Source: Acidobacteriota bacterium
GTDB taxonomy: Bacteria; Acidobacteriota; Terriglobia; Bryobacterales; Bryobacteraceae
NCBI GenBank assembly: GCA_016178155.1
Contig: JACOTZ010000098.1
Coordinates: 1-39,847, forward strand
Reading direction: 5' to 3'
DNA: 39,847 bases
The translations under genes and the position numbers were made by a program. Of the stretch, positions 15,082 through 24,300 are shown piece after piece. The stretch's first letter is position 1; the number at the start of each line of letters is the position of its first letter. The notes beneath the pieces are model-generated. The model was not told where the DNA came from. It searched no databases and worked only from the letters and a program-made list of their open reading frames with translations.

Positions 15082-16455
15082 TCACGCCTCGAGACTGTAA
15101 CCTTCCTCGCCGTGCATGCTGAGATCGAGACCGGTCACCTCTTCTTTGACATCCACGCGCACGCCGATCAAGGCATCACAGATCTTGAGGGCTATGAACG
15201 TGCCCACGACCGCGAGCAGTATCGCCACGCCCACGCCGATCGCCTGATTCAGGATCTGTCCCGGGTTGCCGTCGACGAGCCCGAGCGGGACGGTTTGTCC
15301 GTTGATCTGTGCGCTATTCACCTGGTTGGTGGCAAACACGCCGGTCAGCAGCGCGCCGAGCGTTCCCCCGCCGCCGTGCACGCCGAAGGCATCGAGCGAA
15401 TCGTCATACCCGAATTTCTGCTTCACCGCAGTTACCATCATGTAGCACAAGAAGCCCGCGGCCAAGCCGATCAGCAGCGCCGGCATGGGCTTGACGAATC
15501 CCGATGCGGGCGTGATGGCCACCAGGCCGGCGACGCAACCGGAAATGCCGCCCAGCACGCTAGGCTTGCCGTGCTTAAACCATTCCGCGAGCATCCAGCC
15601 CAAGGCCCCGGCCGCCGCGCCGAAATGCGTGGCTACAAACGCACTCGCCGCCAGTCCGCCCGCGCCCAGTGCGCTGCCGGCGTTAAACCCGAACCAGCCG
15701 ACCCACAGCAGGCACGCGCCGATGAAGCTCAATACCATGCTGTGCGGTTTCATCGTCTCGGAGCCGTAGCCGTGCCGCTTGCCGAGGTAAATCGCGCAGA
15801 TGAGGGCGGATACACCAGAGGTGATGTGCACAACCGTGCCGCCCGCGAAGTCAAAACAGGGAAATACGCCTCCGAGATACGCGTTGAGCAGGCCGCCGTT
15901 GCCCCAGACCATATGCGCCATCGGAAAATACACGATCAGCGCCCAAAGCGTCATAAACAGCAGCATGGCGCTGAAGCGCATCCGTTCGGCGAAGGCGCCG
16001 GTTATGAGCGCGGGCGTGATAATCGCGAACATCAACTGGAAAACCGAGAACGTCAGATGCGGGATGGTCGCCGCGTAGGTGGGATTCGGATCCATGCCGA
16101 CGCCGTTCATGAGCGCGTAGCGCAGATCGCCGATAAATCGGCTGCCCTCGCCAAAAGCCAGGCTGTATCCCACCAGCGCCCACAGCACGGTGATGAAAGC
16201 CATCAGGACAAAGCTCTGCATCATGGTGCCGAGCACGTTCTTTTTACGAACCAGGCCGCCATAGAACAGCGCGAGCCCGGGTCCGGTCATCATCAGAACC
16301 AGCGCGGAGCTGGCCAGCATCCAGGCGTTATCGCCGGCGGACTGAGCCGACTTGACAGCGGACTCGACCGCCGCGATTTTGTCGGCGTCCTGCGCGCCGA
16401 GCACGCCCGCGGCGCCGGCCATCAAACACAAGAACTGGAACGCGTTGCGTCGCAT
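15082..16455 (-). CDS. amt: Ammonium transporter (Amt/MEP/Rh family)
   Basis: A 457-residue protein with an N-terminal hydrophobic leader (residues ~6-21, typical of the cleavable signal in Amt proteins) and eleven membrane helices. Signature segments include GLALFYGGLVRKKNVLGT, WGNGGLLNAYLGG, FDFAGGTVVHITSGVSAL, GWFGFNAGSAL and DDSLDAFGVHGGGGTLGALLTG; the two pore histidines would be those in the VVHIT and GVHGG segments. The C-terminal tail (CDALIGVRVDVKEEVTGLDLSMHGE) is the conserved cytoplasmic region that contacts PII. ATG 16455 is preferred over an upstream in-frame ATG (16515), with GGAGGG 11 bases upstream. It is the first gene of the amt-glnB-glnD operon. Confidence 0.96.
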   Translation of the reverse strand: MRRNAFQFLCLMAGAAGVLGAQDADKIAAVESAVKSAQSAGDNAWMLASSALVLMMTGPGLALFYGGLVRKKNVLGTMMQSFVLMAFITVLWALVGYSLAFGEGSRFIGDLRYALMNGVGMDPNPTYAATIPHLTFSVFQLMFAIITPALITGAFAERMRFSAMLLFMTLWALIVYFPMAHMVWGNGGLLNAYLGGVFPCFDFAGGTVVHITSGVSALICAIYLGKRHGYGSETMKPHSMVLSFIGACLLWVGWFGFNAGSALGAGGLAASAFVATHFGAAAGALGWMLAEWFKHGKPSVLGGISGCVAGLVAITPASGFVKPMPALLIGLAAGFLCYMMVTAVKQKFGYDDSLDAFGVHGGGGTLGALLTGVFATNQVNSAQINGQTVPLGLVDGNPGQILNQAIGVGVAILLAVVGTFIALKICDALIGVRVDVKEEVTGLDLSMHGEEGYSLEA

Positions 16456-16956
16456 CGGAATGTATTCCCTCCCTCGGGCACGTAGGCCTATGTCTTGGAA
16501 CCGAATGCCGCTCACCCGCCGCCCGCCCCTACGTGGGAGCGAGCACCTGCAACTCTGGCGTTGCGAGTAAGCGGAGGACTCGGATCACTCCCACTATGCA
16601 ACGCGGGGGGCAGTTGCGGAAAGTAAACCTTTGAATCGAGGCGATTGAAAATTTCTATGATTCGGGCGCGCCGCTGGGGCTCTCACCCCGGCGTTTAGCA
16701 GTCCGGCGCCCTTAGGCGGCCGTTTCACACCCGGGCGCAGGCACCCGGCGGGCAGGACCCGTAGCATCACGCCGTTGTGCAAAGCCGCCGCAGGAGCGCG
16801 CGATCCAAAGACCGATCGACCGGCCTTTCCGCGAGCCGCAACCGAGGAACGACTGCCCGCAAGTGCAACCTGAAATTCAAGATATATGAAAAGCGCCGGG
16901 CTCAGAGACAACAGTCGCGACTCGACAAAGTTTTTTGATGCGCCTGATAAGAAATA
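16456..16956. other. 501-base divergent intergenic region upstream of amt and the porin
   Basis: No gene is convincing. The sequence is AT-richer around 16620-16665 and 16880-16955. A partial sigma-54-like sequence faces amt (listed separately). AT-rich stretches near 16878-16892 (ATTCAAGATATATGAAAAG) could belong to a porin promoter, but no clear -35/-10 pair is seen. Confidence 0.5.
16597..16612 (-). promoter_or_regulatory. Weak sigma-54-like -24/-12 sequence upstream of amt
   Basis: Read on the minus strand this is TGCCCC-N5-TTGCA: the -12 half (TTGCA) is perfect, but the -24 half has TGC in place of the essential TGG. It lies ~142 bases upstream of the amt start, where NtrC/RpoN promoters are often found in other bacteria. 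It may be chance. Confidence 0.2.
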
Positions 16957-17084
16957 TTGTCTTGTGGGCGGGTGGGGCCGGTGCTAATCTCCCAGGTGAG
17001 GAGGGGCAGCCCCTCTCGTACTTGCCGACTAGCCCGGAAGGGCTGGGTTTACCGCATCAGTCGGCAAGATGCGACACAAGACAA
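16957..17084 (+). other. Nested inverted repeats: candidate structured RNA leader of the porin gene
   Basis: Five perfect pairings are packed into 128 bases. The outer arms are TTGTCTTGTG (16957-16966) and CACAAGACAA (17075-17084). Inside are a 6-bp hairpin GAGGGG-CAG-CCCCTC (17001-17015) and a 10-bp pairing CTTGCCGACT (17021-17030) with AGTCGGCAAG (17059-17068). That pairing encloses AGCCC-GGAA-GGGCT (17031-17044), which has a GNRA-type loop. A competing hairpin CGCATC (17053-17058) / GATGCG (17068-17073) has a loop that contains the AGTCGGCAA of the 10-bp pairing, so a pseudoknot or switch is possible. It overlaps the region where the porin N terminus should be. I do not recognise an RNA class. 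Confidence 0.5.
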
Positions 17085-18108
17085 GAGCTACTGGAAAAGG
17101 ATCAAGCTGTACGGCCTGCTCGACGCGAACTATAGCTGGAACTTCAATGATCCAGCGTCCAAGATCAATACGTTTCGGAATTTCGACTACCGCACGAATA
17201 CCGGCGACATCAACTACGGTGAATTCGCGATCGAGACGCCGGTTGAACCGATTGGTTTCCGCGCCGACTTCGGCTTCGGACGCAGTACCCAGCTCGTGCA
17301 CGGCTCCGAGCAGGCCGGTAAGGCATTTCGCTACATCCAGCAGGCGTACGTGAGCGCAAAACCCTTGAAGAACTATGGCCTCCAGTTCGATTTCGGCAAG
17401 TTCGTCACGAGCGCCGGGGCCGAGGTGATCGAAACCCATAGCAATTGGAATTACTCGCGGTCGCTGTTGTTCGCCTGGGCGATCCCTTACTACCATATGG
17501 GGCTGCGGACCTCCATTCCGGTGCACAAGAATTATACGGCGGGTTTTCAACTAGTCAACGGCTGGAACAACGTGGAGGACACGAACGGCGCGAAGACGGT
17601 GGGACTGACGGGCACCCTGACAGCGGGAAAAGCAACCTGGTATCACAACTATTACGTCGGCAGGGAGAAGCCCGACATCGGCGGCGTCTCTCAGCCCGGC
17701 GTGCGGCAACTGTTTGATACCACGGTTCTGGTGACGCCAACCTCGAAGACGGCCTTCTACATCAACTTCGACGTCGGCGCTGACAAGCGAATTGGTTCGG
17801 GTAGCGATCGCTGGTATGGAATCGCCGGAGCAGCGCGATTCGCTCTGACCAACCGAGTGGCCGTGGCGCCCCGCCTGGAGTATTTCAAAGACCGTGACGG
17901 CTTCTCGACCGGAACTCCTCAGGCATTGAAGGAATTCACTCTCACGGGTGAATACAAGGTCTGGGGCGACAACGGCACGGCTTTGCTCTCGCGCCTCGAG
18001 TATCGGCACGACTGGAGCAATCATACAGTCTTTGAACAGTCCAACGCCCCCCATCGAAACCACCAGAACACGGCGCTGATCGGTCTGATCTTTACCTTCA
18101 GCCGCTGA
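16957..18108 (+). CDS. Outer-membrane beta-barrel porin (BBP2/OmpL-like), start unclear
   Basis: From about 17085 the protein has the alternating aromatic/polar strands of a beta-barrel porin of the BBP2 (porin-2) type: RIKLYGLLDANYSWNFNDP, YGEFAIETPVEP, RADFGFG, YIQQAYVSAKP, LQFDFGKFVTSAGAEVIE, and the terminal strand TALIGLIFTFSR ending near an aromatic residue as outer-membrane proteins do. It would allow diffusion of small solutes across the outer membrane. The coordinates give the whole open frame, which begins at a TTG. The first ~40 residues in this frame look non-coding and contain no signal peptide, and there is no in-frame ATG before the barrel. A different frame (ATG 16938) gives a weak signal-like MRLIRNIVLWAGGAGA but does not join. 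The 5' end may be damaged or carry a frameshift. A terminator follows the stop. Confidence 0.7.
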   Translation: MSCGRVGPVLISQVRRGSPSRTCRLARKGWVYRISRQDATQDKSYWKRIKLYGLLDANYSWNFNDPASKINTFRNFDYRTNTGDINYGEFAIETPVEPIGFRADFGFGRSTQLVHGSEQAGKAFRYIQQAYVSAKPLKNYGLQFDFGKFVTSAGAEVIETHSNWNYSRSLLFAWAIPYYHMGLRTSIPVHKNYTAGFQLVNGWNNVEDTNGAKTVGLTGTLTAGKATWYHNYYVGREKPDIGGVSQPGVRQLFDTTVLVTPTSKTAFYINFDVGADKRIGSGSDRWYGIAGAARFALTNRVAVAPRLEYFKDRDGFSTGTPQALKEFTLTGEYKVWGDNGTALLSRLEYRHDWSNHTVFEQSNAPHRNHQNTALIGLIFTFSR

Positions 18109-18132
18109 TCAATCAGTTTACGTTCGAAGCAG

Positions 18133-18180
18133 ACGCCTGGAGGTCGCCGCTGAGTGGCAGCCTCCAGGCGTGCGTATTTT
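18133..18180 (+). terminator. Rho-independent terminator after the porin gene
   Basis: ACGCCTGGAGG (18133-18143) and CCTCCAGGCGT (18161-18171) form a perfect 11-bp stem with a 17-base loop, followed by GCGTATTTT. It begins 24 bases after the porin stop, between the convergent porin and permease genes. Confidence 0.7.
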
Positions 18181-18275
18181 GTGGCGCAGTGCGCGTCGCG
18201 CCGTAGGGCTCCACGGACAGTAAGCGAGCCGGCGCAAATCCCGGGCCTTGCCTCCCGGCGGGCGAAAGCGACGCC

Positions 18276-20921
18276 TCACTCGTATCGCAGCGCCCGGGAA
18301 GGATTCAGCCGCGCGATCTGCAGCGCTGGAATCAGGCTCGCGCCGGCGGCCGCGGCGAGCAGCAGGCCCGCCGCCGCCAGGTACGTCGACAGGTCCGTAG
18401 GTTTGACGCCCCAGATGAGCGCCGCCATAACCCCCGCCGCGAGGCGAGCCAGCAGGAGGCCGGCGAGCACGCCCGCGCCCGCCAGCAGCACGCCCGGCGC
18501 AGCGGCCGCTCGCACGGCTTGCGCAACCGTGGATCCCAGCGCCAGCCGGATGCCCAGCTCCCGCGTCCGCTCCGTCACCGAGTTCGCGATCAGCCCGTAA
18601 ATGCCGACCACCGCCAGCACCAGCGCCAGCCCCGCGATCGCTGCCAGCAGCGCTGCCTGAAACCTCTGCTGTGCGTACGATTGCGACCGCACATGCTCCA
18701 TCGTGCGGAACCCGGAGAACGGCAATTGCGGGTCCACCGACCGCATCGCGCGCTGCACCGCCGGAATCAGTGCATCCGGTGGGAGCTGCGAGCGGATCAC
18801 CCAGGCCGGAGGAAACCAGGTGTGCACGAGCCGAAAGAAACCGTCGTCCAGTTGGGCCGCGGGAATGTAAACCTGCGGCGTCGGCCAGATCGGACCTGCG
18901 TTTCCCCACCCGGCCGATTGCTGCACGTCCCCTACAACGCCCACAACCCCCCATACCCCGCCGGCAATGTTCAGGTCTGCGCCGAGTGGTTCCTCGCGCG
19001 AAAGATACGTCCGGACAAACGCCTCGTTCACCACGGCCACTTTCGCCGACTTCGAGCCATCCCTCTCGTTCGGATAGCGCCCGCGGAGAAGCGGGATGCG
19101 CAGCACCTGCAGGTAATCCGCACTGACGTACGTCACATTCGTAATCTGCGACGTGCCTTCCCTTCCCGGCCGGCGGAGCGGCATGTTCAGCGCCCGTTGA
19201 TACGGCGGCGTTGTGCCCACTCCGACCGCCTGCACGCCGGGCAGCTCGCGAAGGCGCGCGACACCCTCGCGAAACAGGCGGTTCACGTGTTCGCTGGTCG
19301 CGTATCGAGCGTCATCGAGCGAGACCGTCCCGATGATAACCCCCGTCCCGTCGAAACCCGGCCGCAGGCCGCTGAGATAAGTGAACGTGCGGATCAGCAG
19401 CCCTGCCGTTACCAGCAGCACGAACCCGAGCGCGATCTGCGTGACCACGAACATCCGCCGCTGCCAGTCCGCTGCGCCGCGGGCTACCGCGCGTCCTCCG
19501 CTTTCCATCAATCCCGACCTGACGTCGATGCGGCGCGACTGCAGCGCCGGCACGATGCCGAAGATCACGCTCGCGAGCACCGACACTGCCGCCGTCACCA
19601 GCAACACTCGGGCGTCGAGCTCGATCGGCTGGGTCACACCGTACACGTCTCTGGCCATGATCCGCAGCCCGAGCATCCCCGCGTATCCCAGTGCCACCCC
19701 TACCGTACCCCCGCATACGCCGAGCACGAGACTCTCCGTCAGCATCTGCCGGAACACCGCGGCGGAGCCGCCTCCAAGCGCAATGCGCGTCGCGATCTCA
19801 CGCCTCCGGGCCGCCGCGCGGGCGAGCAGCAGCCCCGCGATGTTCACGCAACCAATCAGGAGCACAGCCCCCACTGCCGCCCACAACACGAGTAGAGGCT
19901 TGCGCAAATACAGGGTGAGGCCCTCTTGCATCGAGACCAGTTCCAGCGTCGCCTTCACCTCCGGTCCCACCTCCAGGCGTCCGGGAAACGAGTGACCGAT
20001 CACCTCCACCTGGGCTGCAGCCTCTGGCCAGGTGGTGTTCGGGCGAAGTCGCCCCACGATCCGGTAGTTCGCTCCCCCGCCCTCCCCCGACCGCGACGGC
20101 CGCAGGGGCGTCCACACATCCGCGATTGCATTCGTCCGGAAACCCGCCGGCATGATACCGACCACTGTGTATGGCTCGCCGCGCAGCAGGATGGTTCGCC
20201 CCACCGCAGCGGGATCGCTTCCGAGAGCGCGCTGCCACAACGAGTGGCTCAGCACCGCGACCGGAGGGCCCCCCGGCCGGTCTTCGTCGATGTTGAATCC
20301 ACGTCCGACCACCGGCGCAACCCCCAGCACCCGAAAAAAACCGGCGCCGACCCGTTGCTGCCTGACATACTCGGCCGCGCCCGCTGAGACGAAGTTCACG
20401 CCCAGGGATCCCCCCGAGTAGACGGCGACATCCAGGTGCGCGGCGTGGTCGCGAATCGCCTCCCACATCGCCCCGTTCTGGTTGGTCCGAATCACTTGTC
20501 CATTGACGGACGTGCCGATCTCAACAAGACGTTCCGGCTCGGGGTATGGGAGCGGCCGCAGGAGCACTGCATCCACGATGCTATAGAACGCCGTGTTCGC
20601 GCCGATGCAGAGCCCCAGCGTCAGCACAGCCGCCGCGGTAAACGCCGGCGCCCTGTACAGCATGCGAAAGCTGTAGCGCACGTTGCGTGCGATCTCGTCC
20701 GGCCAGCGCAATCCGCGGGACTCCCGGCACTCCTCGCGCACGCTTTCGACGGCCCCGAACTCGGCTTGCGCACGCCGCTCCGCCTCCTCCCGGGGCAAGC
20801 CCGATCGCACCAGGTCCTCGACTCGCAGTTCGATATGCGATCGCAGCTCGATCCGCATCTCTTCCTCGAAGCGCGACCTGCCCGCCAGCGCACGCCCGAG
20901 CGACCGGATGCGAGCCAGCAC
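18276..20921 (-). CDS. ADOP-type ABC transporter permease (MacB/FtsX-like)
   Basis: An 881-residue membrane protein of the acidobacterial duplicated orphan permease (ADOP, TIGR03434) type. Order: a cytoplasmic prefix helix region (RFEEEMRIELRSHIE ... GLPREEAERRAQAEFG), TM1 (FTAAAVLTLGLCIGANTAFYSIV), a large MacB periplasmic core, an FtsX three-helix block (LLIGCVNIAGLLLARAAARRREIA near residue 360-430), a second periplasmic core and a second FtsX block (LALVLAVVGIYGLIANSVTERTRELGIRLALGS). No ATPase is adjacent, as expected for these orphan permeases, whose substrates are unknown. The GTG at 20921 is preferred: it starts one base after the padR stop, has GAGG 9 bases upstream, and gives the usual ADOP N terminus; ATG 20945 would overlap padR. 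Likely co-transcribed with padR. Confidence 0.93.
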   Translation of the reverse strand: MLARIRSLGRALAGRSRFEEEMRIELRSHIELRVEDLVRSGLPREEAERRAQAEFGAVESVREECRESRGLRWPDEIARNVRYSFRMLYRAPAFTAAAVLTLGLCIGANTAFYSIVDAVLLRPLPYPEPERLVEIGTSVNGQVIRTNQNGAMWEAIRDHAAHLDVAVYSGGSLGVNFVSAGAAEYVRQQRVGAGFFRVLGVAPVVGRGFNIDEDRPGGPPVAVLSHSLWQRALGSDPAAVGRTILLRGEPYTVVGIMPAGFRTNAIADVWTPLRPSRSGEGGGANYRIVGRLRPNTTWPEAAAQVEVIGHSFPGRLEVGPEVKATLELVSMQEGLTLYLRKPLLVLWAAVGAVLLIGCVNIAGLLLARAAARRREIATRIALGGGSAAVFRQMLTESLVLGVCGGTVGVALGYAGMLGLRIMARDVYGVTQPIELDARVLLVTAAVSVLASVIFGIVPALQSRRIDVRSGLMESGGRAVARGAADWQRRMFVVTQIALGFVLLVTAGLLIRTFTYLSGLRPGFDGTGVIIGTVSLDDARYATSEHVNRLFREGVARLRELPGVQAVGVGTTPPYQRALNMPLRRPGREGTSQITNVTYVSADYLQVLRIPLLRGRYPNERDGSKSAKVAVVNEAFVRTYLSREEPLGADLNIAGGVWGVVGVVGDVQQSAGWGNAGPIWPTPQVYIPAAQLDDGFFRLVHTWFPPAWVIRSQLPPDALIPAVQRAMRSVDPQLPFSGFRTMEHVRSQSYAQQRFQAALLAAIAGLALVLAVVGIYGLIANSVTERTRELGIRLALGSTVAQAVRAAAAPGVLLAGAGVLAGLLLARLAAGVMAALIWGVKPTDLSTYLAAAGLLLAAAAGASLIPALQIARLNPSRALRYE

Positions 20922-20922
20922 G

Positions 20923-21261
20923 TCACACTTCCTCGGGAGTGGCATTGAGGATCTCGCCGACCGCCGCCGCCAGACGGTCCCAGCGCGCCCGGTCGTTCCG
21001 GAGCCTCTTCTTGCCCCCTGAGGTCAGCCGATAGTACTTGGCACGCCGGTTGTTATCCGAAATTCCCCACTCGGATTCGATCAACCCCTGGTGCTCGAGC
21101 CGGTACAGGGCCGGGTACAGCGAGCCCTGCTCAATCTGAAGGACATCACGCGAGATCTGTTGGATGCGCAACAGGATTCCATAGCCGTGCAGCGGACCGA
21201 GCGATACCGCCTTCAAAATGAGCATATCCAGCGTGCCGGGCAGAAGTTCGGGAAGCGGCAT
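20923..21261 (-). CDS. PadR family transcriptional regulator
   Basis: A 112-residue winged-helix repressor with the PadR N-terminal domain: LLPGTLDMLILKAVSLGPLHGYGI, then QGSLYPALYRLEHQGLI and SEWGISDNNRRAKYYRLTSGGKKRL. A short C-terminal helix for dimerisation follows. In Acidobacteria this short PadR type is typically found immediately upstream of ADOP permeases, as here (the stop is one base from the permease GTG). It probably represses its own operon in response to an unknown stress or ligand. AAAGGAG precedes the ATG, and a perfect 6-bp dyad lies just upstream (21274-21290), a plausible autoregulatory site. Confidence 0.96.
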   Translation of the reverse strand: MPLPELLPGTLDMLILKAVSLGPLHGYGILLRIQQISRDVLQIEQGSLYPALYRLEHQGLIESEWGISDNNRRAKYYRLTSGGKKRLRNDRARWDRLAAAVGEILNATPEEV

Positions 21262-21273
21262 GGAGCACTCCTT

Positions 21274-21290
21274 TCCTAGTTTGCCTAGGA
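21274..21290. promoter_or_regulatory. Candidate PadR operator TCCTAG-N5-CTAGGA
   Basis: A perfect inverted repeat (TCCTAG / CTAGGA with TTTGC between) lies 13-29 bases upstream of the padR ATG and partly overlaps the ribosome-binding region. A further half-like TCCTA follows at 21296-21300. Its position suits autorepression of the padR-ADOP operon. Confidence 0.45.
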
Positions 21291-21343
21291 ATAGATCCTA
21301 CACCCGTGCGGCCGCCGCGTCAACGATAACCATGGCGATTCCC

Positions 21344-21355
21344 CGGACATATAAT
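21344..21355 (+). promoter_or_regulatory. Promoter -10 element CGGACATATAAT before the 12-repeat Ig protein
   Basis: A consensus TATAAT (21350-21355) is followed by GAACTCTGCTTTTCGAGAGGAG and the ATG at 21384. The same arrangement recurs before the gene at 25567 (CGGACGTATAAT then TGACTCTGCTTTTGGAGGAG). Identity extends across the -10, the leader and the ribosome-binding site; no shared -35 is apparent. Confidence 0.6.
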
Positions 21356-21383
21356 GAACTCTGCTTTTCGAGAGGAGCCGTCG

Positions 21384-24300
21384 ATGCATGTCCAGCCAGC
21401 CGTGCGCGGTGATGAGGTGTGCTCTGCTGCTGCGCAACATTGCTGCGACCCCTGCGATAGCAGCACCGGTCGAGCGGCGAAGGCTGCGTGCTTCCGCTGC
21501 CGCTTCCCGGAGCGCGCACGGACGACCTTGACCCGCATTGCCGCAATGGCTGTCCTTCTCACGCTTGGTGCGGCCGGCGCGCTGGCTCAGAGTTTCGCCA
21601 TTGTCATCACCAGCAGCTCGCCCTTGCCGGTGGCCACACTGGGGTCGAGCTACTCGTTCACCTTTGCCGCCTCACCCAGCGCGTCGTTCACGTGGAGTCT
21701 CGCGGCAGGCAGCTCGCTTCCCGCGGGACTGTCCCTGAACGCGGGTACCGGAGAACTCTCCGGAGTGCCGTCGGTCCCGGGCATTTTCGCGTTCACAGTG
21801 GTCGCGACCGATCCGTCGGGCCTCAGCGGCAGCAAGGCGTTCTCACTGACGGTGATGGGGATCACGTCGGCCACCCCTCTGCCGAGCGCCACGCAGAGCG
21901 CTTCTTATTCATTCACCTTTACCGCCGCGGGCGGACAGACGCCGTATGCATGGTCGATGCTCACGGGATGCCCCTCGTCATTTGTGACCGCCCCGCCGCC
22001 GCCATACACGATTCCGGGGATGACGTTCAACGCAGCTACCGGAACGCTCAGCGGCGTCCCGACAACAGCCGCAAGCCATGTTTTCACGATTGTCGTCAGC
22101 GACAACAATGGAATGACCGTTTGCAAGAATTTCGGCTTTACGGTCAATCCGCCCGTGACGGTGACGACGTCTACGATCCCGAGCGGAGCCGTGGGTGTCC
22201 CGTATAGCGCCTCGTTTTCCGCGACCGGCGGCCAGTCGCCCTATACCTGGGCTGTGACCACGGGGTCCCTGCCGCCGGGCCTCGTTCTCAATTCGAACGG
22301 AACGATTACCGGAACACCAACATCTCCCGGCCCGTACGCGTTCATCGTAGCCGCAACCGACAGCAATACGTTTGCACCCGGGATCGGCTCGAAGGCATTC
22401 ACGATCAACGTGATCGCCATGCTGTCGACAAGCCCGCTGCCGTCGGCCGTCATGAACAGCCCGTACACGTTCACGTTTACGGCCGTCGGGGGGTTGACGC
22501 CTTACATGTGGACAGTAACGGCGGGAGCGCTTCCCGCCGGCCTGACACTTGCGACGAGCGGGGTCCTCAGCGGCACGCCAACCGCGGTCACAACAGCAAC
22601 CTTCACTGTCACTGTCAGCGACAGCAACACAGCGGCGCAGGCATCCGTCAGCCGGCAGTTCACGCTTGCCGTGCTCGCAGCCGTGACCATTCAGTCTGCG
22701 TCTCCATTGCCTGACGCTGTCCAGAACAGTCCCTATTCGTTTACATTCACCGCGGCTGGCGGCTCCGGCGGGTACACCTGGACAAGCACCGGTTCCCTGC
22801 CCTCGGGTCTGAGCCTCAACTCCACGACAGGCGAATTGAGCGGCACGCCGTCCGCGGCGCCAGGCGTGTACAGCTTCACGATCATCGCGACGGACAGCGG
22901 CGGCCGCTCGGGCCAAAAAGCGTTTGACCTTACGATATTGGCGCCGCTCACCATCACCACGGCATCGCCGCTGCCTCAGGGAGTGGAGGGGAACCCGTTC
23001 ACTCTCAGTTTCACCGCCAGCGGAGGCCGGGAGCCATATTCCTGGTCGCTCAGTGGCGGATTGCCGGCGGGTTTGACTTTCACGAACGGCACGATCAGCG
23101 GCACTCCATCCGCTGCCTCGTCATCCACCATCACCGTTACGGTCAGCGACAGCGCCGGGCGGAGCGACACCAAGACATACCTGCTGACCGTCCGCACCCG
23201 TCCGCGGATTATCACGAGCTCGCCGCTGCCTGACGGGACGATAGACCGGGGCTATACGGTGCAGTTCTCAGCCACAGGCGGAGTGACGCCTTATACGTGG
23301 TCGCTGACCGGCGGCGCTCCAGGTCTCGCTCTGGATGCGGCGAGCGGGATCCTGAGCGGTACACCCAACGCCCTGGGCGACTACACCTTCACCGTCACGG
23401 TGCGGGATGCCAGTGGCATCACCGGCCAGAAGCCATTTACAGTCCGCGTGGTTTCGGGCATTCCCGAACTGGAGATTCTGACCCGATCCGTGCCGGCGTT
23501 TCCCGTGGGTGTGGCAGTGTCGTTTGCGTTCGCGGGCAGAGGCGGCGAGCCGCCGTACACGTGGACCGCACAGCAGGGCGTGCCGCCGGGTCTGACCTTG
23601 CGGCCGGACGGATCGCTTACCGGAACGCCGACTACGGAAGGTACCTACCGGCTCAGCATTCTGTTGACCGACAGCGCGGGGCGGTTTACGGGAAGCAGCT
23701 TCGAGGTGCGGGTTACAGGCGTGCCGCTGACGCTCGATCCCGCGGCTCCGCCGAGCGGCATTCTCAATAGCCCGTATCAACACGGCTTCCGCGCCAGCGG
23801 CGGCAGACCGCCCTACTCGTTTGCGCTGACGGGCGGGTCGCTGCCGGCCGGACTCGCGCTCGATTCAGGCGGCGCGGTCAGCGGCAGTCCCACTGCCGCC
23901 GGCGCCTCGAGCTTCACCATTACCGTGACCGATGCGGCGCGCAATACCGCCTCGCAGCAATACTCGATCACCATCAACACCGGCAACCTCGAAATCACGA
24001 CAGCGGAACTGCCGGATGGGGCCACCGGCAGCCCGTACGCCGCGAGTCTCGCGGCGAGAGGCGGCAGGCAGCCGTATACCTGGAGCATCACCACCGGCAA
24101 TCTTCCGGCCGGATTGACTCTGAATGCCCGCACCGGCGAGATCACCGGCACTCCGCAGGCGGACGGCCGGACGACATTTACCGTGACGGTAACCGACGCT
24201 GCTGAACGTACTGCATCGCGCGGGTTCACGATCAACATCATCGGGCGCCTACGGATCACGACGCCATCGCCGCTCAGCGATCTTACGGTGGGCGCCCCGT

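Noticed and set aside
16957-17084. SRP RNA, RNase P or group I/II intron as the identity of the structured element
   Set aside because: Short words (CCGGAAGG-like loop, AGTCGGCAAGAT) recall these classes, but their conserved cores are absent or in the wrong order.
18519-19895. Long open frame antisense to the ADOP permease
   Set aside because: It is typical of high-GC antisense frames; the protein is low-complexity Arg/His/Gln-rich, while the opposite strand encodes a clear permease.
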